Positions 22,514 through 32,299 of a stretch of 64,000 nt of DNA are shown here, one piece after another. Location: assembly GCA_022036555.1 (NCBI GenBank), contig CM039124.1:50619940-50683939 (forward strand), given 5' to 3'. Source of the DNA: Microstegium vimineum (Eukaryota > Streptophyta > Magnoliopsida > Poales > Poaceae). The first letter of the stretch is position 1, and every line of letters starts with the position of its first letter. A model generated the notes under the pieces. That model had not been told where the DNA came from, searched no databases, and saw only the letters and a program-made list of their open reading frames with translations. Both the position numbers and the translations under genes were made by a program.

Positions 22514-24913
22514 TTAAGCTTGTTGTTTGGGAACCCCCTTAGTGCGGGGCCCCATTGCCTTGTCAACCAACTCCTTAGCAACCCAAAGAACCTTAGGCTT
22601 GTTCTTCATTGGTGGTCCAAGAAACACCACAAGTGGTCTACCCTTGGAATCTTTGTTGATGACATAGTGAGCATCGTGAGCAAATGGCCTAGTGTGCTTG
22701 GGCAAGGTCATGGGAAGTGGAGTCTTGCATTGAAATGAGAGATGACCAATTTGTCCACATCCAAAACACCTCTTAGGCTTGGGCTTTGGCTTCTCTTGAT
22801 TGTAGCCATTGTACTTGTTCTTGTAGTAGTTCTTGGCTTCAATCTTGACCTTGGCCTTCATCACTTGGTTTTCCTTGTACCCAATACCGGTCTTGTCATT
22901 CTTCATAACGGTGCTCATTAGAAGCTCACTTTGGAGATTATGGCCCTTGGTGAACTTTTCAAGGCCACTTGTAAGCTTGGTCTTGTCATTCTTGAGCTTG
23001 GCAATTTCTTCTCGAAGAGAGTTGATCAAAGTGATAGCATCTTTGTCTTCTTCTTGAGCCGGCTTCATGGTGAAGGGCTTGTTTTCCTTGAGGTTGATTA
23101 GCTCATCCTTGAGCTTTGAGTTCTCTTCCCTCATCTTCATATAATCATCATACTTGTTGGCTTCTACAACTCTCTTGCCCTTGCACTTGGCACTTTGCTC
23201 AAGAGCCACATCATCAAGCTCGATTTCACAAGAGGTAGCACTTGCACACTTAGCACACGGGTTAGTAGCAACATGTGTAAGATCTTGAGTAAGTAATTCA
23301 TTTGCTACCACTAGTGTGCCATGATCATTTTTCACTTGGTTGTAGTCATCTTTTAGCAAGTTAAACCTTGTGAGGAGCTCTTGGGATGACCTCTCAATCT
23401 TATCATGTTTCTCATTGGCTTGCTTAAGAGAGGCTTTGAGCTCCCTAGTGCTAGATGTGAGAGAATTAATCTCAAGCTTCAAATCATCATTAGCACTAGA
23501 CAAGTTGTCAAGCTTATCATGCAGGTTTTCTTTGATTTCAAGAAGTTTGTCATTTTTACTCTTGTACTTCCTTATGATGCTAGCGTACTTATTGCAAATT
23601 TTAATTAGCTCATCATAGGAAGGTGCTTCTTCATCGTCACTATCATCACTAGAGAGGTCATCATCATCATCCTCTTTTTGTACCTTCTTGTCACCTTTAG
23701 CCATAAGGCATAGGTGTGTAGAGGATGAGCCCGACGATGAAGGAGGAGGTGGCGGTGGAATAGAAGAACCAATCACCAATGCGGCCACCTTCTCTTCTTC
23801 ACTCTCGTCATCGGAGGAGTCACTTGAATCATCAATATCGGTGAGCCAATCACCCACAATGTAAGCCTTGCCATCCTTCTTCTTCTTGTGGAAGTTGAAG
23901 TTCTTCTTCTTCTTGTATGGCTTGTCTTGCTTCTTGTCATCATCACTTGAGTCATCATTGCCGCCCTTGTTCTTCTTGAAGTTCTTGAACTTGTTGTTCT
24001 TGAACTTGTCTTTCTTCTCTTCGGGACATGCATGGGCTAGATGACCAAGAGTGCCGCAATTGTAGCACTTCATTTGGGAGATTGGCTTTCTTGAAAATTT
24101 TGTGAAGAATTTCTTCTTCTTTGAGTCAAACTTGACTCCATTCTTGTTTAGCCTCTTCAACATCTTAGCGGTCTTCTTTACCATGAGAGCGATGTTGTCT
24201 TCATCATCATCATCATCACTTGTACTCTCAACGACATATTGAATCTTGCACTTCTCTTTGGAAGATGCCTTGAGAGCCAAGTCCTTCTTCTCCTCCTTCT
24301 CTTTCTTCTTGGAGGAGGATGAAGTTCCATCATTGATCTTCATGTATATCTCATGAGCATTGATCTTGCCCAACACTTGCGTTGGTGTAGTTGCGGAGAG
24401 ATCACCTTGATGAAGAACTGTGACAATGTGGCTATACTTGTCTATTGGGAGGACACAAAGTATCTTACGCACCACATCGGCCGGTGTCATTTGAGAGAGC
24501 CCAAGGCCATTCAACTCCTCTACAAGCACATTCAAGCGAGAATACATTTCATTAGCATTTTCATGAGATAACATAGTGAAAGCATTTAACTTAGCAATGA
24601 TGAGGTGATAACGCTCTTCTCTTTCACATTTAGTGCCCTCGTGTAGAGCACAAATGTTTGTCCAAATCTCATGCGCGGTTTTGCAATTTCGCACACGGTT
24701 GAACACATCCTTGCAAATGCCACGAAAAAGAATGTTCTTTGCCTTAGCATTGTTCTTCTCAAAGTATGGGTCCTCGGCGAACACCGATCCACCTTGGGTG
24801 GCGGCTTTGTGAACGCCGACGTCCACGGCCTCAAGGTAGGCCTCCATCCGCACTTTCCAATAAGGAAAGTCATCCCCATCGAACATGGGTGGCGGTCCAT
24901 CCCCATGGGACAT
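22514..24913 (-). CDS. gag: Sirevirus gag, 799 aa
   Basis: Starts MSHGDGPPPMFDGDDFPYWK, typical of copia gags (DUF4219/UBN2-type N-terminus), only about 38 bases after the primer site. A zinc knuckle CYNCGTLGHLAHAC lies at about residue 281. Acidic Asp/Ser runs and long Lys-rich and coiled-coil stretches follow. A second knuckle, CFGCGQIGHLSFQC, lies at about residue 714. Sirevirus gags are long with extended C-termini, and this length fits. The frame ends TAA at 22514; pol begins in another frame after stops in the gap, so this copy cannot make a gag-pol fusion by simple read-through. Gag builds the particle and binds RNA. Confidence 0.93.
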   Translation of the reverse strand: MSHGDGPPPMFDGDDFPYWKVRMEAYLEAVDVGVHKAATQGGSVFAEDPYFEKNNAKAKNILFRGICKDVFNRVRNCKTAHEIWTNICALHEGTKCEREERYHLIIAKLNAFTMLSHENANEMYSRLNVLVEELNGLGLSQMTPADVVRKILCVLPIDKYSHIVTVLHQGDLSATTPTQVLGKINAHEIYMKINDGTSSSSKKKEKEEKKDLALKASSKEKCKIQYVVESTSDDDDDEDNIALMVKKTAKMLKRLNKNGVKFDSKKKKFFTKFSRKPISQMKCYNCGTLGHLAHACPEEKKDKFKNNKFKNFKKNKGGNDDSSDDDKKQDKPYKKKKNFNFHKKKKDGKAYIVGDWLTDIDDSSDSSDDESEEEKVAALVIGSSIPPPPPPSSSGSSSTHLCLMAKGDKKVQKEDDDDDLSSDDSDDEEAPSYDELIKICNKYASIIRKYKSKNDKLLEIKENLHDKLDNLSSANDDLKLEINSLTSSTRELKASLKQANEKHDKIERSSQELLTRFNLLKDDYNQVKNDHGTLVVANELLTQDLTHVATNPCAKCASATSCEIELDDVALEQSAKCKGKRVVEANKYDDYMKMREENSKLKDELINLKENKPFTMKPAQEEDKDAITLINSLREEIAKLKNDKTKLTSGLEKFTKGHNLQSELLMSTVMKNDKTGIGYKENQVMKAKVKIEAKNYYKNKYNGYNQEKPKPKPKRCFGCGQIGHLSFQCKTPLPMTLPKHTRPFAHDAHYVINKDSKGRPLVVFLGPPMKNKPKVLWVAKELVDKAMGPRTKGVPKQQA

Positions 24914-24951
24914 CTTGCTCTAGGCGGTGAAGCCTAATTTAGAGCAACCAG

Positions 24952-24963
24952 GCTCTGATACCA
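24952..24963 (-). promoter_or_regulatory. primer binding site, initiator-Met tRNA type
   Basis: TGGTATCAGAGC on the - strand is the standard copia primer site complementary to the 3' end of tRNA-iMet. It starts two bases (AT) after the LTR end at 24966. Minus-strand cDNA synthesis would start here. Confidence 0.93.
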
Positions 24964-24965
24964 AT

Positions 24966-25754
24966 TGAAAGAATCAAGATGCCCAAGAGGGGGGGTGAAT
25001 TGGGCTTGTTTTAAATTTCTAAAGCAAATATGAAAATCTATCAAATGCCAATCACCCCCTAGTGCCTACGAACCGTGTGTCCTAGCTAGAAAGCGGTAAC
25101 AGTTCATGGAAATTAAGAGCAACCTAAGCAATTCTAGTAGGAAGACAAAAACAAGACGGAATGTAATGCAGAAATATAAAGAGCTAGGGAAAAGAAATTC
25201 TCAGTGACGCAGCGATGTTTTCCCGAGGTATCGAGGTGTCGACACACCCCCCTAGTCCTCGTTGGAGCACCTCGCAAGGTATCGCTCCCCCTCTACCCGC
25301 GCAAGGGTAGAGTGCTCTCTACGGGCTGATTCTCAGGGTCCATGATTCTGTGATCGGTTGTGGACGATTCACCGAGCCGGAGTGGCGAAGAATCAGCCTG
25401 TAGAGAGCACTCTACCCTTGCGCGGGTAGAGGGGGAGCGATACCTTGCGAGGTGCTCCAACGAGGACTAGGGGGGTGTCGACACCTCGATACCTCGGGAA
25501 AACATCGCTGCGTCACTGAGAATTTCTTTTCCCTAGCTCTTTATATTTCCGCATTACATTCCGTCTTGTTTTTGTCTTCCTACTAGAATTTCTTAGGTTG
25601 CTCTTAATCTCCATGAACTGTTACCGTTTTCTAGCTAGGACACACGGTTCGTAGGCACTAGGGGGTGATTGGCATTTGATAGGTTTTCATATTTGCTTTA
25701 GAAAATTAAAACAAGCCCAATTCACCCCCCCTCTTGGGCATCTTAATCCTTTCA
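24966..25754. repeat. rearranged 5' LTR: head-to-head inverted LTR segments
   Basis: The left arm, 24966-25333, begins TGAAAGAATCAAGATGCCC, the LTR end next to the primer site. The right arm, 25389-25754, is its near-perfect inverse, ending GGGCATCTTAATCCTTTCA. The 55-bp spacer holds AGGGTCCATGATTCT (25335-25349), which is the outer end of the LTR lacking its last ACA, then 25350-25388, which matches the LTR interior of the inverted copy. So a normal-orientation LTR with about 1 kb deleted abuts an inverted, truncated LTR. Arms differ by only a few bases and small indels. No full-length 5' LTR is left in the window. Confidence 0.9.
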
Positions 25755-25760
25755 GACATG

Positions 25761-25965
25761 TTTGCTGGCCAAAAAACTATTGCATGGCCCCCTTTTGTGC
25801 TGTGGATGTAATGCTTGTGGCCAAAAACTCTGTAATGACCCCTTTTGTGCTGTGGATGTAATGCTTGTGGTCAAAAACTCTTTAATGGCCTAGATCTGTA
25901 AGTTTTATGGGCAAAACTGTTACATGGCCCCATTTCTATGCTTGATGGCCAAGACTGAATCATGG
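25761..25965 (+). repeat. short tandem repeat of about 50 bp
   Basis: Two clear units with a 50-bp period (from 25789 and 25839) carry CCCCTTTTGTGCTGTGGATG followed by TAATGCTTGTGG and CAAAAACTCT. Degenerate half units lie on each side (25761-25786 and 25917-25965, GGCCAAAAAACTATTGCATGG and related). No coding potential is supported. The array begins right after the inverted LTR end. Confidence 0.75.
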
Positions 25966-28190
25966 TCAAGTGTTAAACTGAATTATGTTGTCTTTTTAAA
26001 TCTGAACACTACTCTATCTTTCAAGTTATGTTGTGTTATCATATTTGGAGTGGTTGTTGTGTATTTTAAATCTGCACAATATAGTCTTTCAAAATATGCA
26101 TGAACACATTGTTTAACCAACCACGAGCTTGTATTGCTTGCATTGTATTGTTCTTTCATTACAAGGGATACATCTACTAATTGTCTACTTGACTATAACT
26201 GCAGAAACAAGCAGTAACAGGTTACTGGGAACTGGGGCGGATGGAATGGATTTGATGAGTGGGGCCAGCCGAGAGGGATAAAGCCGCAAGGGCAGCTGTG
26301 TCTTTTCCTGTGACCGATCCAAGATGGCAAGCTGATCTGGACTGCCACGACACCAAAAGTGGCAAATATTAGACGACGTAAACTGTTCATGTGACAATTT
26401 TGTTATTGCCAAACTAAGGAGGGCAACTGGACGAGCGTCGCTGGTAAGGATGGCAAAATTTTAAATATCCCACCGCCGACAGCTTGCCGCCGCCGACGCC
26501 ACCCGTGTAGTACGCCATATAGGCCGACGGGCGGGCCCCGTGCGGACGGCGTCGGTCGTGTGGAGGCCGGAGGAGGGGGAAGGTAAGGTGGGAGAGTGAG
26601 TGAGTGAGCGAGCTAGGGTGAAAGTGCAGCGCGGATGTGCGCTGCGAGAGCGAGGGGCGCGGAGGCGGCGTCCGTCCGTTCCTTTCCTTGTCACGCTCTC
26701 GGCGCGTCGCGTAGCGCTAACGGTGAAGACGTTGAAGACCCGATTCAGTTGGTCCGGTTGCCTCGCCGACGTGCGAGAGCATGGGCCAGCCAGCCCAAAA
26801 CAAATTGGGTAGGGATTGTCCTCACCACAACACGGTAGGGATGTGTAGCTGACGAGTTGACGAGTGGACCATGTGACAAACACAGTGGACATGTGTGTGG
26901 TTATAATAATACGATGACCCACATATAAGCCAAACAATCTCCACGTTCTGGTAGGGATGGTCCTCACCTAACTTTTTTCCAGCCAGCCACAGGGAGACAA
27001 AGGCATCGGATGCCTGCGCTGACTTTTGACCGTTGTGCTGTGGTTGTGGGGGCCCATACGCCGCGAGCCGGCGACTGCAAGCACAAAGGGTCTATCGTTG
27101 GGCCGGGATGATTAAATGGGGGCCTTCCACCCGTTGCGTTGCGCGCATGGGCCACGACGTGTGAGGAGCACGCGCTGTGCCATCCGTCATTTTTAATTTT
27201 TGATTGACTCTTTTTTTTTTCCAAAAGATTCTGAAAAGATTTCAAAATAAACGCTTAGTTCGGCGTCACCCATATGGTCGAGCTTACACGCTGAGGGATG
27301 CAAGGTTCACGTTCAATCACCCACGAACCTTTAATCATGTGGATAAAATGAATTCGCTACTCGCTAGCTATGGTGGTAGGAGTAAAAAGCGAAGAAAAAG
27401 AAAGAAAGTAATCACAATCACAATCAGGGCCCAATGGATGAGATTTGTTGCTGATAAAAGGAAAAATTACATTAATTCATTCATATATTTGGCACTTCTC
27501 CTTTATGCACGGAAAGAAAAACCTTTTGATATTTTGCAGGTACAGTTAGAAAACAACTGAAGTAGTGAAACATATGTTGGTCAAAAGTTGCGTGCTGTTA
27601 GTCAAAAAAAAAAACTTGCGACTTATTTCGCCAGTAAGATTTTTATTTTTAAAAAAAATATGAAATCAGAAATCTTTGACCCTCAGAAACAAGCGGAGAA
27701 AACCATCCGAATCTACAACCGGCAGGCTACGACGCCAGGGAACACTCCACCGTACATTCGTACTCGCCAACAACAAACAAGGCGAGCCATAAAAATCACA
27801 TGTCCCAGCCGAAACACGCAGAGCCTCCTGCATACTAGCATGTGGTGGCCACATGCAACGGCGCCCGCCCCTGCTCTGCGCACCGCGTCCTCCCCTCCAT
27901 TCCATGAGGCGGCCCGGACCCGGAAGGAAGGCTGGGCCCGAGGCGAGGCGAGGCGCGGCGCGGCCGTCCAAAACCGTGACGCCCCGTCGCGCGCCCGGAA
28001 CAGACAGCGGATAGGGGGCGGTGCTCGTGATGGAATGACCGGTGTGGGTGACCACACGGGGATTGGCGGACGCGGCAGCTGCACGCAGATTTCCCCGGAT
28101 GGGGCGTGTGCGGCTGCCGGGGCCGCATCGTGTGCACGCCAAATTCTCCCGTCCTCTTCCCCCCTCCCCGACACCAGCTAGCTAGCGAGG
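25966..28190. other. intergenic stretch, no gene seen
   Basis: Only short overlapping ORFs on both strands, none recognisable. GGTAGGGAT(T/G)GTCCTCACC occurs at 26808 and again at 26951, flanking about 140 bp. The region from 27800 becomes GC-rich and probably holds the promoter and transcription start of the gene at 28668; no clear TATA box was found. Confidence 0.6.
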
Positions 28191-28372
28191 CTCGCTACGC
28201 ACCTTATCCCCCCCGCTGGCACTCTGCCAGATATTACCACCCCCGTTGCTGCCCCGCGCAGTCTTCTGCTCCACCCCCGTTGGCTGCTTCTTCTCCTCCC
28301 CAAGCCTCGCCTCAACTTCCCTGCCGCTCCCTCCGATCACCAGCTGCGTGTGCTGCCGACTGCTGAGCCAAG

Positions 28373-28656
28373 GTGAGCTCCGTGCCATCCAGCTTCACTG
28401 TTCGAGTTCTTGCTCTTGATAATATACATGTTCCTGTTCTTGTGCTTGCTGCTACTATGTCGTATATAGGGATAGTAGAAATGAGCTGAATTACTGTGTA
28501 TAAATGAGCGAATCTGGTTGTTCTTGCTGGACTTTCGTGGGCAATTGCAAGTTGCCAGCTCGCTTTTGCTGATGCCAGCTAGCTGAAATGCTTGGAGAGG
28601 CCTGGTTCGATCGACGCATGCAGTCTAATGATTATTACTGGGATGCGTCCGTGCAG
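28373..28656 (+). other. 5'UTR intron of the ATP-synthase-delta-like gene
   Basis: Donor CCAAG|GTGAGCTC at 28372/28373 and acceptor CGTGCAG|GCC at 28656/28657 leave an ATG 11 bases into the next exon. The intron is T-rich, with alternating CTTGCTC/TTGTTCTTGC sequence, against GC-rich flanks. Leader introns near the start codon are frequent in grass genes. Inferred by eye. Confidence 0.55.
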
Positions 28657-28667
28657 GCCGGGTAGCG

Positions 28668-29336
28668 ATGAACATCTTGAACCAGCCCATCAACCCAGGT
28701 GGCCACCCGGTGTTCCCAGCGGCCAAGGAGAGCGGGCATCTGATGCCGGCGTCGGTGCGCTTCGACGGCGTGCCGGCGCCGCAGCCGAGCACGACGGCCG
28801 CGGGGCGGTCCCACGCGCACTGCCCGAGGTGGCAGGCGCAGACGCTGCGCCGGGCCAGCAGCTACGTCGGCGCCGAGCACGACGGGACCACTATCGCGTC
28901 GTCCGTCCCGGTCCCGCTCCCAGCCGTGGCCCCGTCGACGCCGCCCGCCCCGTTCCAGCCGATCACGCTCGACTTCCTGCGGTCGCTCATGGACGCGAAC
29001 TGCAGCATGACCTCCGTCGTCGCGGACGCCGAGGCCTGCGCCCCGCCGCCGCCGCAGATGGTCGCGCTCCGCGTGGTGGTGACATCCGCCGTGGAGCTGG
29101 ACGCGCGCCAGACCGAGCGCATCGCGCGCAAGATGCGCCGCCTCACCGGGTTCGTCAACCTCAAGGTCGAGAACGTCGTGGACGCGTCCCTCATCGCCGG
29201 CTTCGTCATCTGCTACGGCACCGACGACTCGCACGTCATCGACCTCAGCGTCAAGGCCCAGCTCGCCGCGCTCAAGAACCGCGTCGACTCCATCGACCAG
29301 ACCGTCCACGCCCACGGACACCCACACCACTGCTGA
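28668..29336 (+). CDS. ATP synthase delta-subunit-like protein (C-terminal OSCP/delta domain)
   Basis: 222 aa in a single coding exon. Residues about 128-205 match the C-terminal domain of F-type ATP synthase delta/OSCP proteins: LRVVVTSAVELDARQ, then a charged helix ending in KMRRLTGF, VNLKVENVVDASLIAGFVI, and HVIDLSVKAQLAALKNRV. In chloroplast ATP synthase, delta links the F1 head to the peripheral stalk. Here the usual N-terminal helical domain that grips the alpha subunits is not visible. Instead about 95 residues of Pro/Ala/His-rich sequence and a short conserved-looking segment (FQPITLDFLRSLMDANCSM) precede the domain. The N-terminus could be a plastid transit peptide, but the acidic and Pro content makes that unsure. 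The C-terminus is His-rich (HAHGHPHHC). It is likely a diverged delta-like paralogue rather than the main AtpD. It converges with the GEM-like gene. Confidence 0.8.
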   Translation: MNILNQPINPGGHPVFPAAKESGHLMPASVRFDGVPAPQPSTTAAGRSHAHCPRWQAQTLRRASSYVGAEHDGTTIASSVPVPLPAVAPSTPPAPFQPITLDFLRSLMDANCSMTSVVADAEACAPPPPQMVALRVVVTSAVELDARQTERIARKMRRLTGFVNLKVENVVDASLIAGFVICYGTDDSHVIDLSVKAQLAALKNRVDSIDQTVHAHGHPHHC

Positions 29337-29846
29337 TCGATCCAACACCTGATGCACTGTCTCCATGATTATGATTATGATCATGAGACTACTATATACA
29401 GAACCGAACGCCATGGCAACAACAGTTTTCCTATCTAATGTTGTTGTCCTTCCTGTTCCTGCTGAGCCTACTACTACATGTGGTTTGTGTTGCTAAAAAG
29501 ACAAACGTTATTGTATATGAGATCGATGCGAAACAGCGGCTTCTATGTTATAAAGTCTAGTATGCTGTTGCAAGGTTCAGGGTTGCAGCACTGTAATGTA
29601 CGCAATCCATGAGAAAGATGGCTAAATGCGATTGTTCCAAGGATGAAAGAAATGGTATTTTGTGAGACGCAGCTGAAGTTTTTATCTATAATAATGTTCT
29701 CCGCGCCGATCAGAATGGCGACACGAACACATCAGGATTTTTTTTTTCGGTGTTTCTATTATTGAACAACATCATATCAAGATAAAGGATGTCACAGTTC
29801 ACCATGTAGCAGTAGACCGAACCGAAGCCTGTCAGCCTGATCAGCA

Positions 29847-30996
29847 TCAGCTGCGCTGGTGGGCGTTGGCATCGCGGTGCTGCAGGGCGTCGTAGAGATT
29901 CTTGAGGGCCTTGTCGTAGTTCACGAACCCCATGAACCAGAACTCGTGGCTATCCGTCGTCGTGATCTGAATGTACCTCTCCGCCCGGTTGCGCATGCTG
30001 GAAGAAGGGTTCACTGACATCACTTGGCTCAGGGGAAGCACCACCTGCAGGCAAATTTGGAACACGCATTTCTTTTTGTTCTGTCAGTCTAGGAGGAGTC
30101 ACATGATGAAACTGAAGAAGTTGCAGGTAATGAACTGAACTGAGCTTCTCTCCACTTGGCTCAGGGAAACCACTGACCTTGTAGTACATGCACTCTTGCT
30201 GCTGTCCGGCGGCGGCGGCAGGGCCCTGGTAGCAGAGCGGGCTGTCGCTGCAGAAGGCGAGGCGCCCCGTGGAGAGGTAGAGCGTGCCGATGACGGGGCC
30301 CGAGGAGGTGGAGAGGTAGCAGGCGTAGGCCTTGAGGAGCTGCTCCCCGGGCATGGCGCCGAACGTCTGGTAGAACACCCTGTCGTGCCCGCCCTCCGCG
30401 TACACCTTGGTCCCCTGCGACAGCCGCGCCACCGCCGCGTCCGCCATGTTCGGCGCCGTCCGGACTGTGTCCACCAAGGAATTGAAGCAGCAAATCACAC
30501 ATCGGAATCCATCGCGTATCAGCGTATGCCGATTGACGGATCGATCAGAGAGAGAGAGACAGAGAGGGAGGGAGGATCAAATTAAGCATGAGGCACGCAC
30601 GGTGGTGCCAGATGTTGCCGGTGGTGTCGGCGGCCTTGCGGGTCCCGTCCTCCAGCAGCTTGCCGTAGCGGCCCAGCGCCTTCCTGATTGCTGCAACGCA
30701 TCCCCCATCCAAGCGAACAGAGACGTAAGCCAGCCAGCCAGCCGACGGATTTCTCTTAACTCGAAGGGGGCGCAAAAGATGAGTTAGAGCAGATTCAGGC
30801 GCTTACTCTGGCCGGCGGAAGGTGTCGCGGACGCGGGGGTGACGACCACGTAGGGGTTGCCGACGCCGTTGCTCGTCGCCGTCACGGCCACGGCCGTGGC
30901 GACCTGAGGCGGCGGCGTGGCCAGCTGCTGGTTGCCGTACGCCTGCCCGTGCCCGGCCGGGTAACCCGGCGGCGGAGCAGCCCACTGCGACGCCAT
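29847..30996 (-). CDS. GEM-like protein with GRAM domain, four exons
   Basis: Exons 30996-30807, 30690-30601, 30464-30178 and 30044-29847, all with GT/AG borders and continuous phase, give 254 aa. The N-terminus is Pro/Gly/Ala-rich (MASQWAAPPPGYPAGHGQ), followed by the segment IRKALGRYGKLLEDGTRKAA typical of GEM-like proteins. The GRAM domain spans about residues 117-185 (GHDRVFYQTF, GEQLLKAYACYLSTSSGPV, GTLYLSTGRLAFCSD). The end has RYIQITTTDSHEFWFMGFVN. GRAM domains bind phosphoinositides and membranes. Arabidopsis GEM links cell division and fate, while other family members (FIP1, GER-type) are ABA- and stress-linked; which subgroup this belongs to cannot be decided by eye. A MULE lies 328 bp upstream of the ATG and would sit in its promoter region. 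Confidence 0.92.
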
Positions 30997-31577
30997 CTAT
31001 TCACTGGAGGATTGGATGGAAACGGGAGGGTTGGAGGCGCCCGCCGGCACTGTGGATCGATTTGATCAGGGCGATCTGGTCTTGCGGAACGGAACTGCGG
31101 TTGGTTTGCTTTCTTTTCGTGCGGAATCGGAGGTGCCCACTCCGTCCTGGCCTCTCTAGCCAGTGGCGAGGAGTCGAAGGTTCGGTGCCGCGATTCCTTC
31201 ACTCTACGGCTCCACCCGAGGAAGGCAGGAAAGGGAAAGGAAGCGGAAGGGGGACTGGGGGAGCGACGGAGCCGTGCACTGCAGCTTTGGTCGACGAGTT
31301 GGGAGGACAAGTGGAATATATTTTGAGCTATCATTAAAAAGATCACAATTACACCGAAGTCATTAAAAAATATGACCGCACACAGGTAACACCGGTCTAA
31401 ACTTTCTTTCCCGAAAAGTTATTCCGTCCGCATTACCATCTAACGGTGTCAAACAAACACGTGAAATGTCCACTCTACCCTACGGTAGGCCCGGTTTATC
31501 AGCCACACAAACCATCTCTTCTCTTTCTCTCCCGGGCCTCATCATCGATTCGTCGCGGCAAAGACACCTCGCTGGCC

Positions 31578-31725
31578 ATGGGCGCGTCGTCCTCTACCGG
31601 CAACCCGTCCCCAGAGGCGCACGAGCAACGGGAGCAGGAGACCCTAGCCTCCGCCGCGCTCTTCCTCCCGCTCCTCCACGCTGCCTTCTCCAGCTCCGCC
31701 GCCAACACGCTGCCAGATGCCCTCC
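31578..31725 (+). pseudogene. captured gene fragment in Pack-MULE (N-terminus of a TLD-type protein?)
   Basis: ATG in a good context (GGCCATGGGCGCG) opens MGASSSTGNPSPEAHEQREQ and goes on with ETLASAALFLPLLHAAFSS before a 28-base C homopolymer. The start resembles the myristoylation-like MGASSST N-terminus of plant TLD-domain proteins. The reading then turns into repeat-derived Pro/Arg-rich sequence, so only a first-exon fragment is present. The family call rests on memory of a short segment and is weak; the fragment nature is firm. Confidence 0.45.
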
Positions 31726-31751
31726 CCCCCCCCCCCCCCCCCCCCCCCCCC
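31724..31751 (+). repeat. C28 homopolymer
   Basis: Twenty-eight consecutive C (G on the - strand) inside the Pack-MULE, directly after the captured N-terminal fragment. The length in an assembly is uncertain, because such runs are poorly read. Confidence 0.85.
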
Positions 31752-31958
31752 GCCCGCCTCCTTCAGTCTTCTCGGATCCCCGCACCCCGGCTCTTGCATC
31801 TCCCTCCCCCACCACGAGCTCCTCGCGCTGGCCTGCCGTCGGGGCTGCGCCTTCTCCGCTTACAGTGGCAGGGGCCTACGGCGTGCGGACCAGCGGCGGC
31901 GGCAGCGACGGACGAGCGCACGCAGCAGCGGCCTACGGCGTGCCAGCAAGCGCGCGGC

Positions 31959-32230
31959 CACCAACGTGCGCACTAGCGGCGGCCCTTGGCGTGCGGTCCA
32001 GCGCGCGGCCAGCGGCGTCGCGACAGTCGGCAAACATGCGCCCAGCGGCGGACGGGCGAGCCCGCGCAGCAGAAGCGGCTAGCGAGCTCGCGACTAACGG
32101 CCACCAACGTGCGCACCAACGGCGGCCCTTGGTGTGCTATCCAGCGCGCGGCCAGCAGCGCCACAACAACCGTCGAGCATGCGCCCAGCAGCGGATGAGC
32201 GAGCCCACACAGTAGCAGCGAGCGCTCGGC
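31959..32230 (+). repeat. tandem duplication of about 139 bp in Pack-MULE
   Basis: Copies start at 31959 and 32098, each with GGCCACCAACGTGCGCAC followed by CGGCGGCCCTTGG, CAGCGCGCGGCCAGC and ATGCGCCCAGC. A more degenerate earlier unit precedes 31959. Overlapping ORFs in this stretch are only by-products of the GC-rich repeats. Confidence 0.75.
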
Positions 32231-32299
32231 CAGCGGGCGGGTGAGCGTGCGCAGCAGCAGCGTGGCCGAGCGGGGTGAGCGCGGCGTCATGCACAGCAA

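Larger units (their letters stand above)
12961..25754 (-). mobile_element. Ty1/copia Sirevirus (SIRE/Maximus lineage), interrupted
   Basis: Read on the - strand, the order is rearranged 5' LTR (24966-25754), Met-tRNA type primer site, gag with two CCHC knuckles, pol in copia order (protease, integrase, RT, RNase H), a spacer, an env-like region, the PPT and a 3' LTR. The 3' LTR is cut at 12961 by the gypsy element; its last part (about 290 bp judging from the other LTR copy) must lie left of the window. Palindromic LTR motifs and an env-like region after pol are known Sirevirus traits. Total length without the inserted gypsy would be about 13 kb. Confidence 0.92.

Noticed and set aside
26808..26969. 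GGTAGGGAT(T/G)GTCCTCACC direct repeat about 140 bp apart, considered as a target duplication
   Set aside because: No inverted termini, LTR or poly(A) between the copies; it may be a chance or decayed tandem repeat.
28635..29414. 259-aa - strand ORF and 258-aa + ORF at 28592 overlapping the delta-like gene
   Set aside because: GC-rich shadow frames. Only the 28668 frame shows a known domain.
31446..32215. Overlapping ORFs of 176 and 249 aa across the Pack-MULE
   Set aside because: Beyond the short captured N-terminal fragment they read through a C homopolymer and GC-rich tandem repeats, so they are not taken as genes.
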